Both the position numbers and the translations under genes were made by a program. This document shows positions 11,758-19,113 of a stretch of DNA of 35,204 nucleotides, one piece after another. Under the pieces are notes generated by a model. It saw only the letters and a program-made list of their open reading frames with translations, made no database searches and had not been told where the DNA came from. The first letter of the stretch is position 1. Each line of letters opens with the position of its first letter. This DNA is from Synechococcales cyanobacterium GL140_1_metabat_312 (GTDB lineage Bacteria > Cyanobacteriota > Cyanobacteriia > Leptolyngbyales > Leptolyngbyaceae), in assembly GCA_025351345.1 (NCBI GenBank), contig JANXWB010000035.1, positions 1 to 35,204 of the forward strand, written 5' to 3'.

Positions 11758-12981
11758 ATGGAAGTTTCCCCCGATCGCCCTTCACTCACTCCTTCACTCA
11801 GTCTCTGCATGATCGTGCGCAATGAAGCTAAAAATCTTGCAGCTTGCCTTGATAGCGTTATTGATTTTGTAGATCAAACTGTAATTTTGGATACTGGATC
11901 AACGGATAATACTTGTAAAATTGCCCATCAATATGGCGCGCAGGTCGAACATTTTATATGGTGTGATGATTTTTCTATGGCTCGAAATGCAGCACTTAAG
12001 TTTGTTACGGGCGATTGGGTGTTGGTGTTAGATGCGGATGAACGACTCGAACCAGAAATTAAGCCGGAAATCTTAGCGGCCATTCAAGATCCCCATCGGC
12101 TAGTGATCAATCTTTTTCGTCAGGAAGTCGGGGCGACGCAATCTCCTTATTCATTAGTTTCTCGATTGTTTCGACGACATCCAAATATCAATTTTCAGCG
12201 GCCTTATCACGCGATGATTGACGATAGTGTAGAAGCATTATTGCAAATAGAACCTCATTGGCAGGTTGTTACTCTAGACCCGATCGCCCTTCTACATTAT
12301 GGCTATCAGCCGGAGCTAATTAATTCACGAGATAAGTTCACCAAAGCCCGCACCACCATGGAAGGCTTTTTACATCAACATCCAAATGATCCCTATGTTT
12401 GTAGCAAATTAGGCGCACTATATTGTGATTTGGGATTGCATCATGAAGGAAGATTATTGCTAGAACGAGGGTTAGAAGCGACGACGATCGACTCGGCAAC
12501 TCGTTATGAACTTCATTATCATTTAGCTTCTATCCATACTCAAGCTAATCAAATTGAAGCGGCAGACGAACATTTTCAACTTGCTATTGAACAATCAATT
12601 CCCGACAAGCTCAAACTCGGTGCTGTTGTCAATTGGGGCGCACTTCGGCAAATGAATGGTGATCTCGAAACGGCAGCTTGGATTTATGGTGAAGCGATCG
12701 CTATTGATTCAACTTGTGCAATCGCCCATTACAATCTTGGTATGACTCAGAAAGCAATGGGGAATTTTGAAGCCGCGATCGAGTCTTATAATCGTGCGAT
12801 TGCCATTAATCCTGAAAATCCTGAACCCTATCAAAATTTGGGTGTCGTATTGATGAAATTAGGTCGAGTCTCCGAAAGTTTAAATTCATTCACAACTGCG
12901 ATCGGATTATATAAAACAATGGATTCACCAGAAGGCGATCGGTTAAGGCAATCGTTATCTGAAATGGGATTTGAATTGTAG
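11758..12981 (+). CDS. Family 2 glycosyltransferase fused to TPR repeats
   Basis: The 407-residue protein begins with a GT-A fold GT2 domain (about 14-230): SLCMIVRNEAKNL, the nucleotide-sugar motif DTGSTDNT (45-52) and the metal-binding DADE (92-95). The C-terminal third contains TPR repeats, for example the pair around AIAHYNLGMTQKAMGNFEAA and PYQNLGVVLMKLGRVSESL. This is the SunS-like/'glycosyltransferase-TPR' architecture common in cyanobacteria, where the TPR part may bind a protein acceptor. Acceptor and sugar are unknown. It is divergent from the ABC operon (about 70 bp) and convergent with the histidine kinase downstream. Confidence 0.88.
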   Translation: MEVSPDRPSLTPSLSLCMIVRNEAKNLAACLDSVIDFVDQTVILDTGSTDNTCKIAHQYGAQVEHFIWCDDFSMARNAALKFVTGDWVLVLDADERLEPEIKPEILAAIQDPHRLVINLFRQEVGATQSPYSLVSRLFRRHPNINFQRPYHAMIDDSVEALLQIEPHWQVVTLDPIALLHYGYQPELINSRDKFTKARTTMEGFLHQHPNDPYVCSKLGALYCDLGLHHEGRLLLERGLEATTIDSATRYELHYHLASIHTQANQIEAADEHFQLAIEQSIPDKLKLGAVVNWGALRQMNGDLETAAWIYGEAIAIDSTCAIAHYNLGMTQKAMGNFEAAIESYNRAIAINPENPEPYQNLGVVLMKLGRVSESLNSFTTAIGLYKTMDSPEGDRLRQSLSEMGFEL

Positions 12982-13032
12982 CTGAATCGCGATCGATGGA
13001 AATATTACAGCAATTTAAGCGGTAGATTCAGC
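12981..13032. repeat. Inverted repeat between convergent genes
   Basis: Perfect 8-bp arms GCTGAATC (12981-12988) and GATTCAGC (13025-13032) flank 36 bp, with GC/GC pairing continuing inward. It begins at the last base of the glycosyltransferase stop codon and lies downstream of the convergent kinase gene. It could fold at the 3' ends of both transcripts, but no T-run follows, so termination is only a possibility. Confidence 0.4.
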
Positions 13033-13093
13033 CAATAGTGTATGCCATCTTTATCGATCTCAAAACTGATTTTACCCTAGTTATTCATCCTAG

Positions 13094-14518
13094 CTATGAA
13101 GCGAAGGCTATGGTAAACACGCTACCACTACCCAGTTCCGATCGAATACTAATACTTCCACCCATGCCATCTACTAAGGTTTTAACAATGGCCAATCCTA
13201 GACCATGCCCGCCTGTATCACGAGTTCGAGATTCATCAACCCGATAAAACCGTTCAAAAATTCGACCTTGATCTTTAAGTGGAATCCCCACTCCACGATC
13301 GCAAACTTGAATGTTAATTTTTTGATTACTTTGATCAATTTTCAATATAATGGGTTGGTCAGCAGCAGAATATTTAACAGCATTATCAATTAGATTAATG
13401 AGGACTTGTTTGAGTCGATCGCGATCGCAGATGGTAAAGAAAGTCTCTGACGCTTCGATTTGAATGATCCGATTACTGAACTGTTCGGCCATTTCTGCGA
13501 CTTCAGTGACTAGTTCATTCAAGTTCACTCGATCGCGTCGATAAATCGTATAACCACTATCAGCACGAGCTAGATCAAGTAAATATTGTAGTAAATGCAC
13601 AGTGCGATCGGCTTCGGATGCGGCAGTTTCGAGAGCTTCTTTTTGATAATCATTCAAGTTTGTACTGCGACGGAGGAGACTTTGGAGGTAGCCCAAAACA
13701 ACGGTCAGCGGGGTGCGTAGTTCATGGGAAACATTACTCACAAATTGTCGCTGTTGCTCCCAAGAATCTGACAAACGTGACAACATCATATTAAAAGTCT
13801 GAGCTAATTCTTTGACCTCGCTAGGTGCATTGTTCAGGCGCAATTTAGCTTGACTCAAATCTTCTGCGGAAATGGCTCCAGCGATTTTATTCATTTCCTG
13901 TAAAGGTTGTAGCGATTGGCGAATCCTAAAGGCGATCGTAATAATCGTGGCGGTTGTGGCTAAAATACACACTACTGCTAAACTTTGAATCGCATTAATT
14001 AATTGGCGCTCCTCATCGGTCACATCTTTCGCCATATAGACTTTTCCCAACAGATTATTTTTTATCCAAATTTCACCTTGATACAACACTAAGAAACGAT
14101 CGTGAAACTGATAGACCATTGGCTGAAGCGGCATTTCCGCCAGTTTCATCAATTCCTCATCAGCCATAAAGGAAGAATTTGCACCATTAGATTGGGCCAA
14201 AAGCTGTTTATTATCCCCACTCTTAACCCAAATCACTAAATTGGGAACTGACACATTATCAATTGTTTTTTGTAAACCCACATTAGGCGGAAGCATATCA
14301 CTGTAAAGTTCAACATCACGGGGGAAACGAGTTGCGATATATTTTACATTTTGAGTATGGGTAGTGATGAGGATATCCTGCATTTTTCCGCTTGTCCAAG
14401 CTGCAACACTGCTCAAACTCAACACCGAAAGCATGGCAATTTCTAGAGTTAATCTAAACTGAAGTGAAAACCGATCGATCGGGTTTAATTTAATTATTTC
14501 TATGCCCCTTCTTATCAT
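13094..14518 (-). CDS. Membrane sensor histidine kinase (HAMP-HisKA-HATPase)
   Basis: This 474-residue kinase has membrane span 1 at about 25-42, a periplasmic sensor region at 43-177, span 2 at about 178-198, HAMP at 199-250, the H-box VSHELRTPL with phospho-acceptor His265, N-box LINLIDNAVKYS, G1 DRGVGIP and G2 GGHGLGLAI. It is the natural partner of the OmpR-type regulator whose stop codon is four bases upstream. The sensor region has four methionines at even spacing (118, 124, 129, 134) and no cysteine. The ATG at 14518 directly abuts the AGGAG, an unusually short spacing, so the start is uncertain; the open frame continues to 14590 inside the regulator gene. It is the last gene of the msrA-msrB-regulator-kinase run. 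Confidence 0.92.
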   Translation of the reverse strand: MIRRGIEIIKLNPIDRFSLQFRLTLEIAMLSVLSLSSVAAWTSGKMQDILITTHTQNVKYIATRFPRDVELYSDMLPPNVGLQKTIDNVSVPNLVIWVKSGDNKQLLAQSNGANSSFMADEELMKLAEMPLQPMVYQFHDRFLVLYQGEIWIKNNLLGKVYMAKDVTDEERQLINAIQSLAVVCILATTATIITIAFRIRQSLQPLQEMNKIAGAISAEDLSQAKLRLNNAPSEVKELAQTFNMMLSRLSDSWEQQRQFVSNVSHELRTPLTVVLGYLQSLLRRSTNLNDYQKEALETAASEADRTVHLLQYLLDLARADSGYTIYRRDRVNLNELVTEVAEMAEQFSNRIIQIEASETFFTICDRDRLKQVLINLIDNAVKYSAADQPIILKIDQSNQKINIQVCDRGVGIPLKDQGRIFERFYRVDESRTRDTGGHGLGLAIVKTLVDGMGGSISIRSELGSGSVFTIAFAS

Positions 14519-14522
14519 CTCC

Positions 14523-15200
14523 TTACTCCCGAACAACATAGCCAACACCTCGAATGGTATGTAATAAACGCTTTTCATTTTGGTCTTCAAGCTTCAGTCT
14601 TAAATAGCGAATATAGACTTCAATGATATTCGAGTCTCCCATAAAGTCATATCCCCAAACCTTCTCTAGAATTTGATCCCGTGTAAAAACTTGGCGTGGA
14701 TTACTCAATAGATATTCAAGTAAATCAAACTCTTTTACGGTCAACTCGATCGATCGTGTCCCCCGAAATACCTGTCTAGTTAGCCGATCGAGTTTAAGAT
14801 CTTGAAATCTCAAAACATTAGAGTCATCTGTTTGTATTTGTCGCAAATGGGCACGAATTCTGGCGAGCAGTTCTTCAATACTAAAGGGTTTAACCACATA
14901 ATCATTGGCACCCGCATCCAGCCCCGCCACCCGATCGCTAATCTCATCACGGGCCGTAAGAAAGATAATTGGCACCTTATTTCCCGTACTACGCAACCGT
15001 CTACATATTTCTACACCACTCATTCCAGGCAACATCCAATCCAACAAAATCATATCAGGACTGGACTCACGCACCAACGTCAAGGCATTTAACCCATCAT
15101 GCACCACCGTAATTTCATACCCTTCACTGCTCAATTCTAACTCGACAAATCGTGCAAGTTTGACTTCATCTTCAACAATTAGAATATGAGCAGCCATCAT
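14523..15200 (-). CDS. OmpR-family response regulator
   Basis: This 225-residue DNA-binding regulator has a receiver domain with acidic pocket EDE (10-12), phospho-acceptor Asp54 in ILLDWMLPGMSG, and Lys in VVKPFS. A winged-helix effector domain follows (about 128-225), with LTVKEFDLLEYLLSNP and ending TIRGVGYVVRE. AGGA lies upstream of two adjacent ATGs (15200 and 15197). It sits 55 bp after msrB and four bases before the kinase. OmpR-family regulators bind direct repeats with 11-bp spacing; such repeats occur in the control region between msrA and the divergent operon (16724-16805). It is inferred to control both units. Confidence 0.94.
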   Translation of the reverse strand: MMAAHILIVEDEVKLARFVELELSSEGYEITVVHDGLNALTLVRESSPDMILLDWMLPGMSGVEICRRLRSTGNKVPIIFLTARDEISDRVAGLDAGANDYVVKPFSIEELLARIRAHLRQIQTDDSNVLRFQDLKLDRLTRQVFRGTRSIELTVKEFDLLEYLLSNPRQVFTRDQILEKVWGYDFMGDSNIIEVYIRYLRLKLEDQNEKRLLHTIRGVGYVVRE

Positions 15201-15255
15201 AAGAATCCTAGTTCAAGTTATAAATGAATCATCAGATAGATTCACAATAGTACTA

Positions 15256-15738
15256 TTATCCAGCGATAAATTTCAAGGCAGCACCATTCATACAATAGCG
15301 CTGTCCGGTGGGTTGTGGACCATCATCAAAAACATGCCCCAAATGTCCACCACACCGACGGCAATGGACTTCTAAGCGGGATCCATCTCGTCGGGTAGCG
15401 ATCGCATTCTCAATAGATGCATAAAAACTCGGCCAACCTGTACCACTCTCATACTTTGTTTTTGAATTAAATAGCGGTAAACTGCACCCTGCACAAGCAA
15501 AATTTCCAGCCCTATGTTCTTCTAAAAGCAGACTACTACCCGGTGCTTCTGTACCTTCTCGTCGCAGAATATCATATTGCTCGCGGGTTAGGATTTTGCG
15601 CCATTCGTCGTCGGTTTTATTAATTTCAAATTTAGCCCCTACCCGTGAATTCGCTTGGCTACGTTCTGGCAAATATTGCGATAACCAAATGCTACCGATC
15701 GCCGCACCACCTGCACTTAGTAAATATCGTCGTCTCAT
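15256..15738 (-). CDS. msrB: Exported peptide-methionine (R)-S-oxide reductase MsrB
   Basis: MsrB reduces the R epimer of protein methionine sulfoxide. The 160-residue protein starts with a twin-arginine-like signal (MRRRYLLSAGGAAIGSIWL), so it probably acts in the periplasm or thylakoid lumen. The catalytic domain has the zinc ligands CAGC (82, 85) and CRRC (126, 129), YESGTGWPSFY, the HLGHVF segment and the catalytic Cys149 in RYCMNGAAL. No further cysteine is present, so it has no resolving cysteine and needs an outside thiol donor. GGAG lies nine bases before the ATG. It lies 35 bp after msrA and is probably co-transcribed with it. Confidence 0.94.
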   Translation of the reverse strand: MRRRYLLSAGGAAIGSIWLSQYLPERSQANSRVGAKFEINKTDDEWRKILTREQYDILRREGTEAPGSSLLLEEHRAGNFACAGCSLPLFNSKTKYESGTGWPSFYASIENAIATRRDGSRLEVHCRRCGGHLGHVFDDGPQPTGQRYCMNGAALKFIAG

Positions 15739-15773
15739 AGTCTTTTCTCCAATTTTGATTTTAGGACTTATTT

Positions 15774-16457
15774 TTAGGACTTGTAAAGTTCAGGAAATTG
15801 TTTGCGAAGTTGTTCTAGTTTTGGCAAATCAAACATCACAACATAGGGATAGTTAGGATTACGCGCTATGAAATTTTGATGTTCTGTTTCTGCTGGATAA
15901 AATGAATTCAACGGTGAGATTATCGTTGCGATCGGTTTAGGAAATGCCTTACTCTGAGTGAGCTTAGCGATATAAGCTTTTGCATCTTTCTGTTGCTCAT
16001 CATTAGTGGTGAAAATAGCCGATCGGTATTGGGATCCAGTGTCTGGCCCTTGACGATTTACCTCCGTCGGGTCATGAGCGATGGTGAAGTAGACCTTGAG
16101 CAATTGATCATACGTAATTTTTTTCGGATCATAAGTGATTTGCACCGATTCAGCATGTCCCGTTTGGCCAGAGCTGACTTGAGCATAACTAGCAGTCGTC
16201 GCACCACCGCCAGAATACCCCGATACCACATCCGTCACACCTTTCACATGTTCAAACACCGCCTCTACTCCCCAAAAACATCCGCCTGCCAATATAGCGG
16301 TTTGTTGGCCGCTGGCAGTGGCTAGCGAAATATCAGCCGCAGGGGTTGGAACGCTACTAGTAGAGCCTACATTTCGATTGAGAGACAAGGTAAGAATGGC
16401 TAGAACTGGAAGGCTCAGTAAGGCATAGCGCAAGAATTTAAAACGATCGTTAAACAT
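15774..16457 (-). CDS. msrA: Membrane-anchored or exported peptide-methionine (S)-S-oxide reductase MsrA
   Basis: MsrA reduces the S epimer of methionine sulfoxide. The 227-residue protein has an N-terminal hydrophobic helix (about 9-26, after basic residues) that should export or anchor it. A low-complexity linker follows, then the catalytic domain with GGCFWG (catalytic Cys60), VSGYSGG, GHAESVQI and GSQYRSAIF. Cys60 is the only cysteine, so the usual C-terminal resolving cysteines are absent. The ATG at 16457 is chosen because AGGAG lies nine bases upstream; an in-frame ATG at 16475 precedes that site. It is the first gene of the leftward run and reads away from the shared control region. 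Confidence 0.94.
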   Translation of the reverse strand: MFNDRFKFLRYALLSLPVLAILTLSLNRNVGSTSSVPTPAADISLATASGQQTAILAGGCFWGVEAVFEHVKGVTDVVSGYSGGGATTASYAQVSSGQTGHAESVQITYDPKKITYDQLLKVYFTIAHDPTEVNRQGPDTGSQYRSAIFTTNDEQQKDAKAYIAKLTQSKAFPKPIATIISPLNSFYPAETEHQNFIARNPNYPYVVMFDLPKLEQLRKQFPELYKS

Positions 16458-16662
16458 TGCCTTTATCTCCTGCATAGATTAATAATAGCTGAATTGTACA
16501 AGATTTCTAATTGCACTTTTGTGTTTAGAATTGTTGGATGTAGGGCTTTTATCCGTGTAACAGAATTTCCAAAGTACTACTGATCCAGTATAACCCTGAA
16601 TAATGAAGATAATTTCATACTAGTAATTTCATTAAATAACTCCTAAAAGAATTGGGTGAACT

Positions 16663-16681
16663 GTATCTAAGTAGTATCTAA
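16663..16681. repeat. Direct repeat GTATCTAA with 11-bp period
   Basis: GTATCTAA occurs at 16663-16670 and again at 16674-16681, exactly 11 bp apart, on one face of the helix. This is the spacing used by dimers of OmpR/PhoB-type regulators. The repeat word differs from the CTGAR sites nearby, so it may be chance or a site for another protein. Confidence 0.35.
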
Positions 16682-16723
16682 ATAAAGTACTGTAACTCAC
16701 TGATATCAGAATCGCAGGATAAT

Positions 16724-16805
16724 CTGAATCTCTTCTGAGATAGTCCCTTAGATTTCCTGAAATTTCCCTGAAGATTTTTTTAGCCGAATCTCAGCAATTT
16801 CTCAG
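16724..16805. promoter_or_regulatory. Three CTGAR-N6-CTGAR direct repeats: candidate operator of the OmpR-type regulator
   Basis: Three direct repeats share one word and one spacing: CTGAA-N6-CTGAG at 16724-16739 (+), CTGAA-N6-CTGAA at 16757-16772 (+), and CTGAG-N6-CTGAG on the minus strand at 16790-16805. Each pair has an 11-bp period, the hallmark of OmpR/PhoB-family sites. The cluster lies 65-147 bp upstream of the lipoprotein ATG and between the two divergent operons, one of which encodes an OmpR-type regulator. Binding is inferred, not shown. Confidence 0.6.
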
Positions 16806-16870
16806 GAATAAAGGATAGGTTGAAATTAGAGAAACGAACTGAACTATTTACCAAATCTTAGAGAAGAATC

Positions 16871-17110
16871 ATGAAATCTAATCGTAAATTCCTTAGCTTA
16901 GCGATCGGTTTTGCCCTCATGACCAACCTTGCCGCTTGCAGTACCCCCGCTTCTAATTCAGGTGATGCAATGAAGAAAGATGGCGATGCAATGAAAGGTG
17001 GTGATGCGATGAAAGATGGCGATGCAATGAAAGGCGGCGATGCGATGAAGAAAGATGGTGATGCAATGAAAAGTGGCGATGCAATGAAGAAAGATGGTGA
17101 GAAAAAGTAA
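16871..17110 (+). CDS. Methionine-rich repeat lipoprotein (MXKDX-repeat / MrpX-like)
   Basis: The 79-residue product has a lipoprotein signal (MKSNRKFLSLAIGFALMTN, lipobox LAAC, Cys23). The mature part is almost wholly built of seven GDAMK units spaced six or seven residues apart, with Lys/Asp/Gly fillers and ending DGEKK. The mature 57 residues hold seven methionines in a hydrophilic, probably unfolded chain. It resembles the small 'pentapeptide MXKDX repeat' proteins, of which MrpX in Azospira is a periplasmic methionine-rich hypochlorite scavenger. It heads the rightward redox operon, 17 bp before the redoxin gene. A role as a renewable oxidant sink is inferred from context and composition; it could instead bind metal or serve a structural role. 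Confidence 0.88.
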   Translation: MKSNRKFLSLAIGFALMTNLAACSTPASNSGDAMKKDGDAMKGGDAMKDGDAMKGGDAMKKDGDAMKSGDAMKKDGEKK

Positions 17111-17127
17111 TTAACCTTTAGAGAGAT

Positions 17128-17730
17128 ATGAAAATGGATAGTAGTTCACTGAATCGACGGAGAATGATGACCTACTTGGGTTTAAGTATGGTGAGCTTGG
17201 GAGGGACGATCGCCTGTACTCCCCAAACGACCCAATCCAATAACTCAACACCAGACAAACCTATGGAATTATCGGGACAGGCACTAGCAGCTCAGCCTAG
17301 ACGATCGCTTCCAGAATTCCAAGGCATTGAACAATGGATTAACTCATCACCGCTGTCCATTCATGATCTCAAAGGCAAAGCCACGCTTATTCACATTTGG
17401 ACCTTTGGTTGTATCAATTGTCAACGAACATTACCCTATGTTATTCGTTGGCATGAACAATATGGAAAACAAGGTCTTAATGTAATCGGCATTCATACTC
17501 CCGAGTTTGGTTATGAGCGCGATATTGGCAATGTCAAACGAGCTATTCAGAAACGCGGCATCACCTATTCCAATGCGATCGACAATAAATTCACAATGTG
17601 GAAAGCATATAACAATGAATACTGGCCCCATCTGTTTCTCGCCGATCGTCAAGGCATCATTCGCTATGACCATGTTGGCGAAGGAGCCTACGACACCACT
17701 GAGAAAGCCATTCAAATGCTGCTGAGTTAA
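17128..17730 (+). CDS. Exported thioredoxin-fold protein resembling the C-terminal domain of DipZ
   Basis: The 200-residue protein has a twin-arginine-type signal (NRRRMMTYLGLSMVSL) ending at IAC, a possible weak lipobox. A thioredoxin/TlpA-like domain follows, with the active site WTFGCINC (Cys95, Cys98) and a cis-Pro region YWPHLFLAD. The segment LPEFQGIEQWINSSPLSIHD and the WT.-.CINCQRTLPYV active site closely follow the redoxin domain of DipZ-type proteins, which are fused to a CcdA domain in actinobacteria. Here the CcdA part is the separate next gene, 14 bp downstream. A likely role is to carry electrons from CcdA to envelope targets, plausibly MsrA and MsrB encoded in the divergent operon. 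The start could also be the ATG two codons later. Confidence 0.88.
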   Translation: MKMDSSSLNRRRMMTYLGLSMVSLGGTIACTPQTTQSNNSTPDKPMELSGQALAAQPRRSLPEFQGIEQWINSSPLSIHDLKGKATLIHIWTFGCINCQRTLPYVIRWHEQYGKQGLNVIGIHTPEFGYERDIGNVKRAIQKRGITYSNAIDNKFTMWKAYNNEYWPHLFLADRQGIIRYDHVGEGAYDTTEKAIQMLLS

Positions 17731-17744
17731 AAGGTTGAGTTAGC

Positions 17745-18434
17745 ATGGCAACCCAAAATTTGAGTATTGGTTTAGCACTATTTGCAGGAATTCTCACGGT
17801 AGTTTCTCCTTGTATTCTTCCCGTATTACCCCTTATTGTGGGGCGATCGCTTTCGACTCACCGAGCTGGACCGCTATTATTGATCTCTGGATTAATCGCA
17901 GGGTTTGCCGTGGCCGGGAGTTTGATTGGGATTACGGCGCAGTGGTTGGGTGGGTTGATGGCGGTGCTGCGGAGTATTTCGATCGTACTGCTCCTCGGGT
18001 TAGGATTACTCATAGTGTTTCCAAGTTGGAGTTATCGACTATTTAGTGCTTTGCCCATTCAACAGTGGATTAAGGAACCGAAAGTCGTGGGACTTGGGGG
18101 TGAATTTCTTTTAGGGACCCAATTAGGATTGCTTTGGACACCTTGTGCAGGTCCGGTGTTGAGTAGCATTTTGTTACTTTCTGTCAACCAGAATGCAGCT
18201 CAATCCTTGGGATTATTGGTTGCCTATGGCATTGGTGCAGCTTTACCCATGTTGGCAATTGCTTATGGAGGACAAGCGATCGCAAAGCGATTTTTAAAAT
18301 TACGCGAGATTAATTCACAATTGAGCCGCATTGGAGGTGGTTTAATTATCTTGACTGCGATCGCAATTTTGCTGGGTTGGGACGTGGAAATTCAATTATT
18401 ACTTGCGCCTTTATTCCCACCACAAACACTCTAG
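17745..18434 (+). CDS. ccdA: CcdA/DsbD-type transmembrane thiol-electron transporter
   Basis: The 229-residue protein has about six membrane spans. Two conserved cysteines sit in the family's paired motifs SPCILP (Cys23) and TPCAGP (Cys134), which shuttle electrons from cytoplasmic thioredoxin across the membrane. Length and motifs fit the short CcdA family rather than full DsbD. It follows the DipZ-like redoxin by 14 bp; together the two rebuild a split DipZ. CcdA homologues in cyanobacteria also serve cytochrome c maturation, so a wider role is possible, but the operon points to reductant supply for envelope repair. A weak AAAGG precedes the ATG. Confidence 0.9.
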   Translation: MATQNLSIGLALFAGILTVVSPCILPVLPLIVGRSLSTHRAGPLLLISGLIAGFAVAGSLIGITAQWLGGLMAVLRSISIVLLLGLGLLIVFPSWSYRLFSALPIQQWIKEPKVVGLGGEFLLGTQLGLLWTPCAGPVLSSILLLSVNQNAAQSLGLLVAYGIGAALPMLAIAYGGQAIAKRFLKLREINSQLSRIGGGLIILTAIAILLGWDVEIQLLLAPLFPPQTL

Positions 18435-18462
18435 TTTTAGTTTTATTTGAGAGGACGCACCC

Positions 18463-19065
18463 ATGAAAGAAGTTAAGGAATCCATCAAAAAACCTAAAGC
18501 CCCTAAACAAGATTTGCTAGCTAAGGCATTTCATTGGATTAACATTGTGAGTCTACTAATCATGACGAGTAGTGGATTACGAATTTATAATGCAAATCCT
18601 GTTTTTGGTGGGCGAGAGGGAATGCATTTATCAGGCACTTTTTTGTTAGGCGATGGGCTGGCGGATGGGCGGGTTTGGCATTTTGCAGCGATGTGGATTT
18701 ACGCCATCAATTTGCTAATCTACGGACTCTATATCTTTATAACAAAACGCTGGAAAAATCGCTTTGCGACGTCTAAGGATTTCAAAGCAGTCCAAGCTAG
18801 TGCTAATGAAAAACGGAAGATTTTCGCTGGACATAAGATTGTGTACACCGTGATCATTCCAATATTACTACTTGCGATCGTCTCTGGTGTAGTCATGTAT
18901 AAACCAGCCCAATTGCATTGGCTCGCAAATCTTTTTGGTAGTTGGCAAGTATTACGAACGGTCCATTTCTTGACGATTCCGATCGTACTAGGATTTACAT
19001 TTGTTCATTCACTTTTAGCCTTAAAATTTGGTGGAATACGATTGGTTAAATCAATGTTTGTATGA
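18463..19065 (+). CDS. Membrane cytochrome b (b561/YedZ-like), putative partner of the molybdoprotein
   Basis: The 200-residue integral membrane protein has four main hydrophobic segments (about 22-40, 72-93, 124-147 and 165-188). Histidines placed to bind b-type haem occur at 24 (AFHWINI), 73 (VWHFAAM), 124 (AGHKIVYT), 168 (TVHFLTI) and 182 (FVHSLLA). The pattern is that of the small cytochrome b561 / thiosulfate-reductase cytochrome b superfamily. It lies 28 bp after ccdA and 48 bp before a molybdopterin oxidoreductase. By analogy with MsrPQ (YedYZ) and YedY1/YedZ1 it probably passes quinol electrons to the molybdoenzyme. Its family is not identical to MsrQ, so the functional match is inferred. 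Confidence 0.85.
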   Translation: MKEVKESIKKPKAPKQDLLAKAFHWINIVSLLIMTSSGLRIYNANPVFGGREGMHLSGTFLLGDGLADGRVWHFAAMWIYAINLLIYGLYIFITKRWKNRFATSKDFKAVQASANEKRKIFAGHKIVYTVIIPILLLAIVSGVVMYKPAQLHWLANLFGSWQVLRTVHFLTIPIVLGFTFVHSLLALKFGGIRLVKSMFV

Positions 19066-19113
19066 ATTCTGTTTGCGTAAATTCTATTTGTACACGATCA
19101 AAGTGAGAATATT

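Larger units (their letters stand above)
16458..16870. other. Shared control region of the two divergent Msr/redox operons
   Basis: This 413-bp AT-rich spacer separates msrA (leftward) from the lipoprotein operon (rightward) and should hold both promoters. It contains several direct repeats with 11-bp spacing (listed separately) and almost none of the CGATCG octamers frequent elsewhere. No gene or RNA was recognised in it. Confidence 0.7.
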
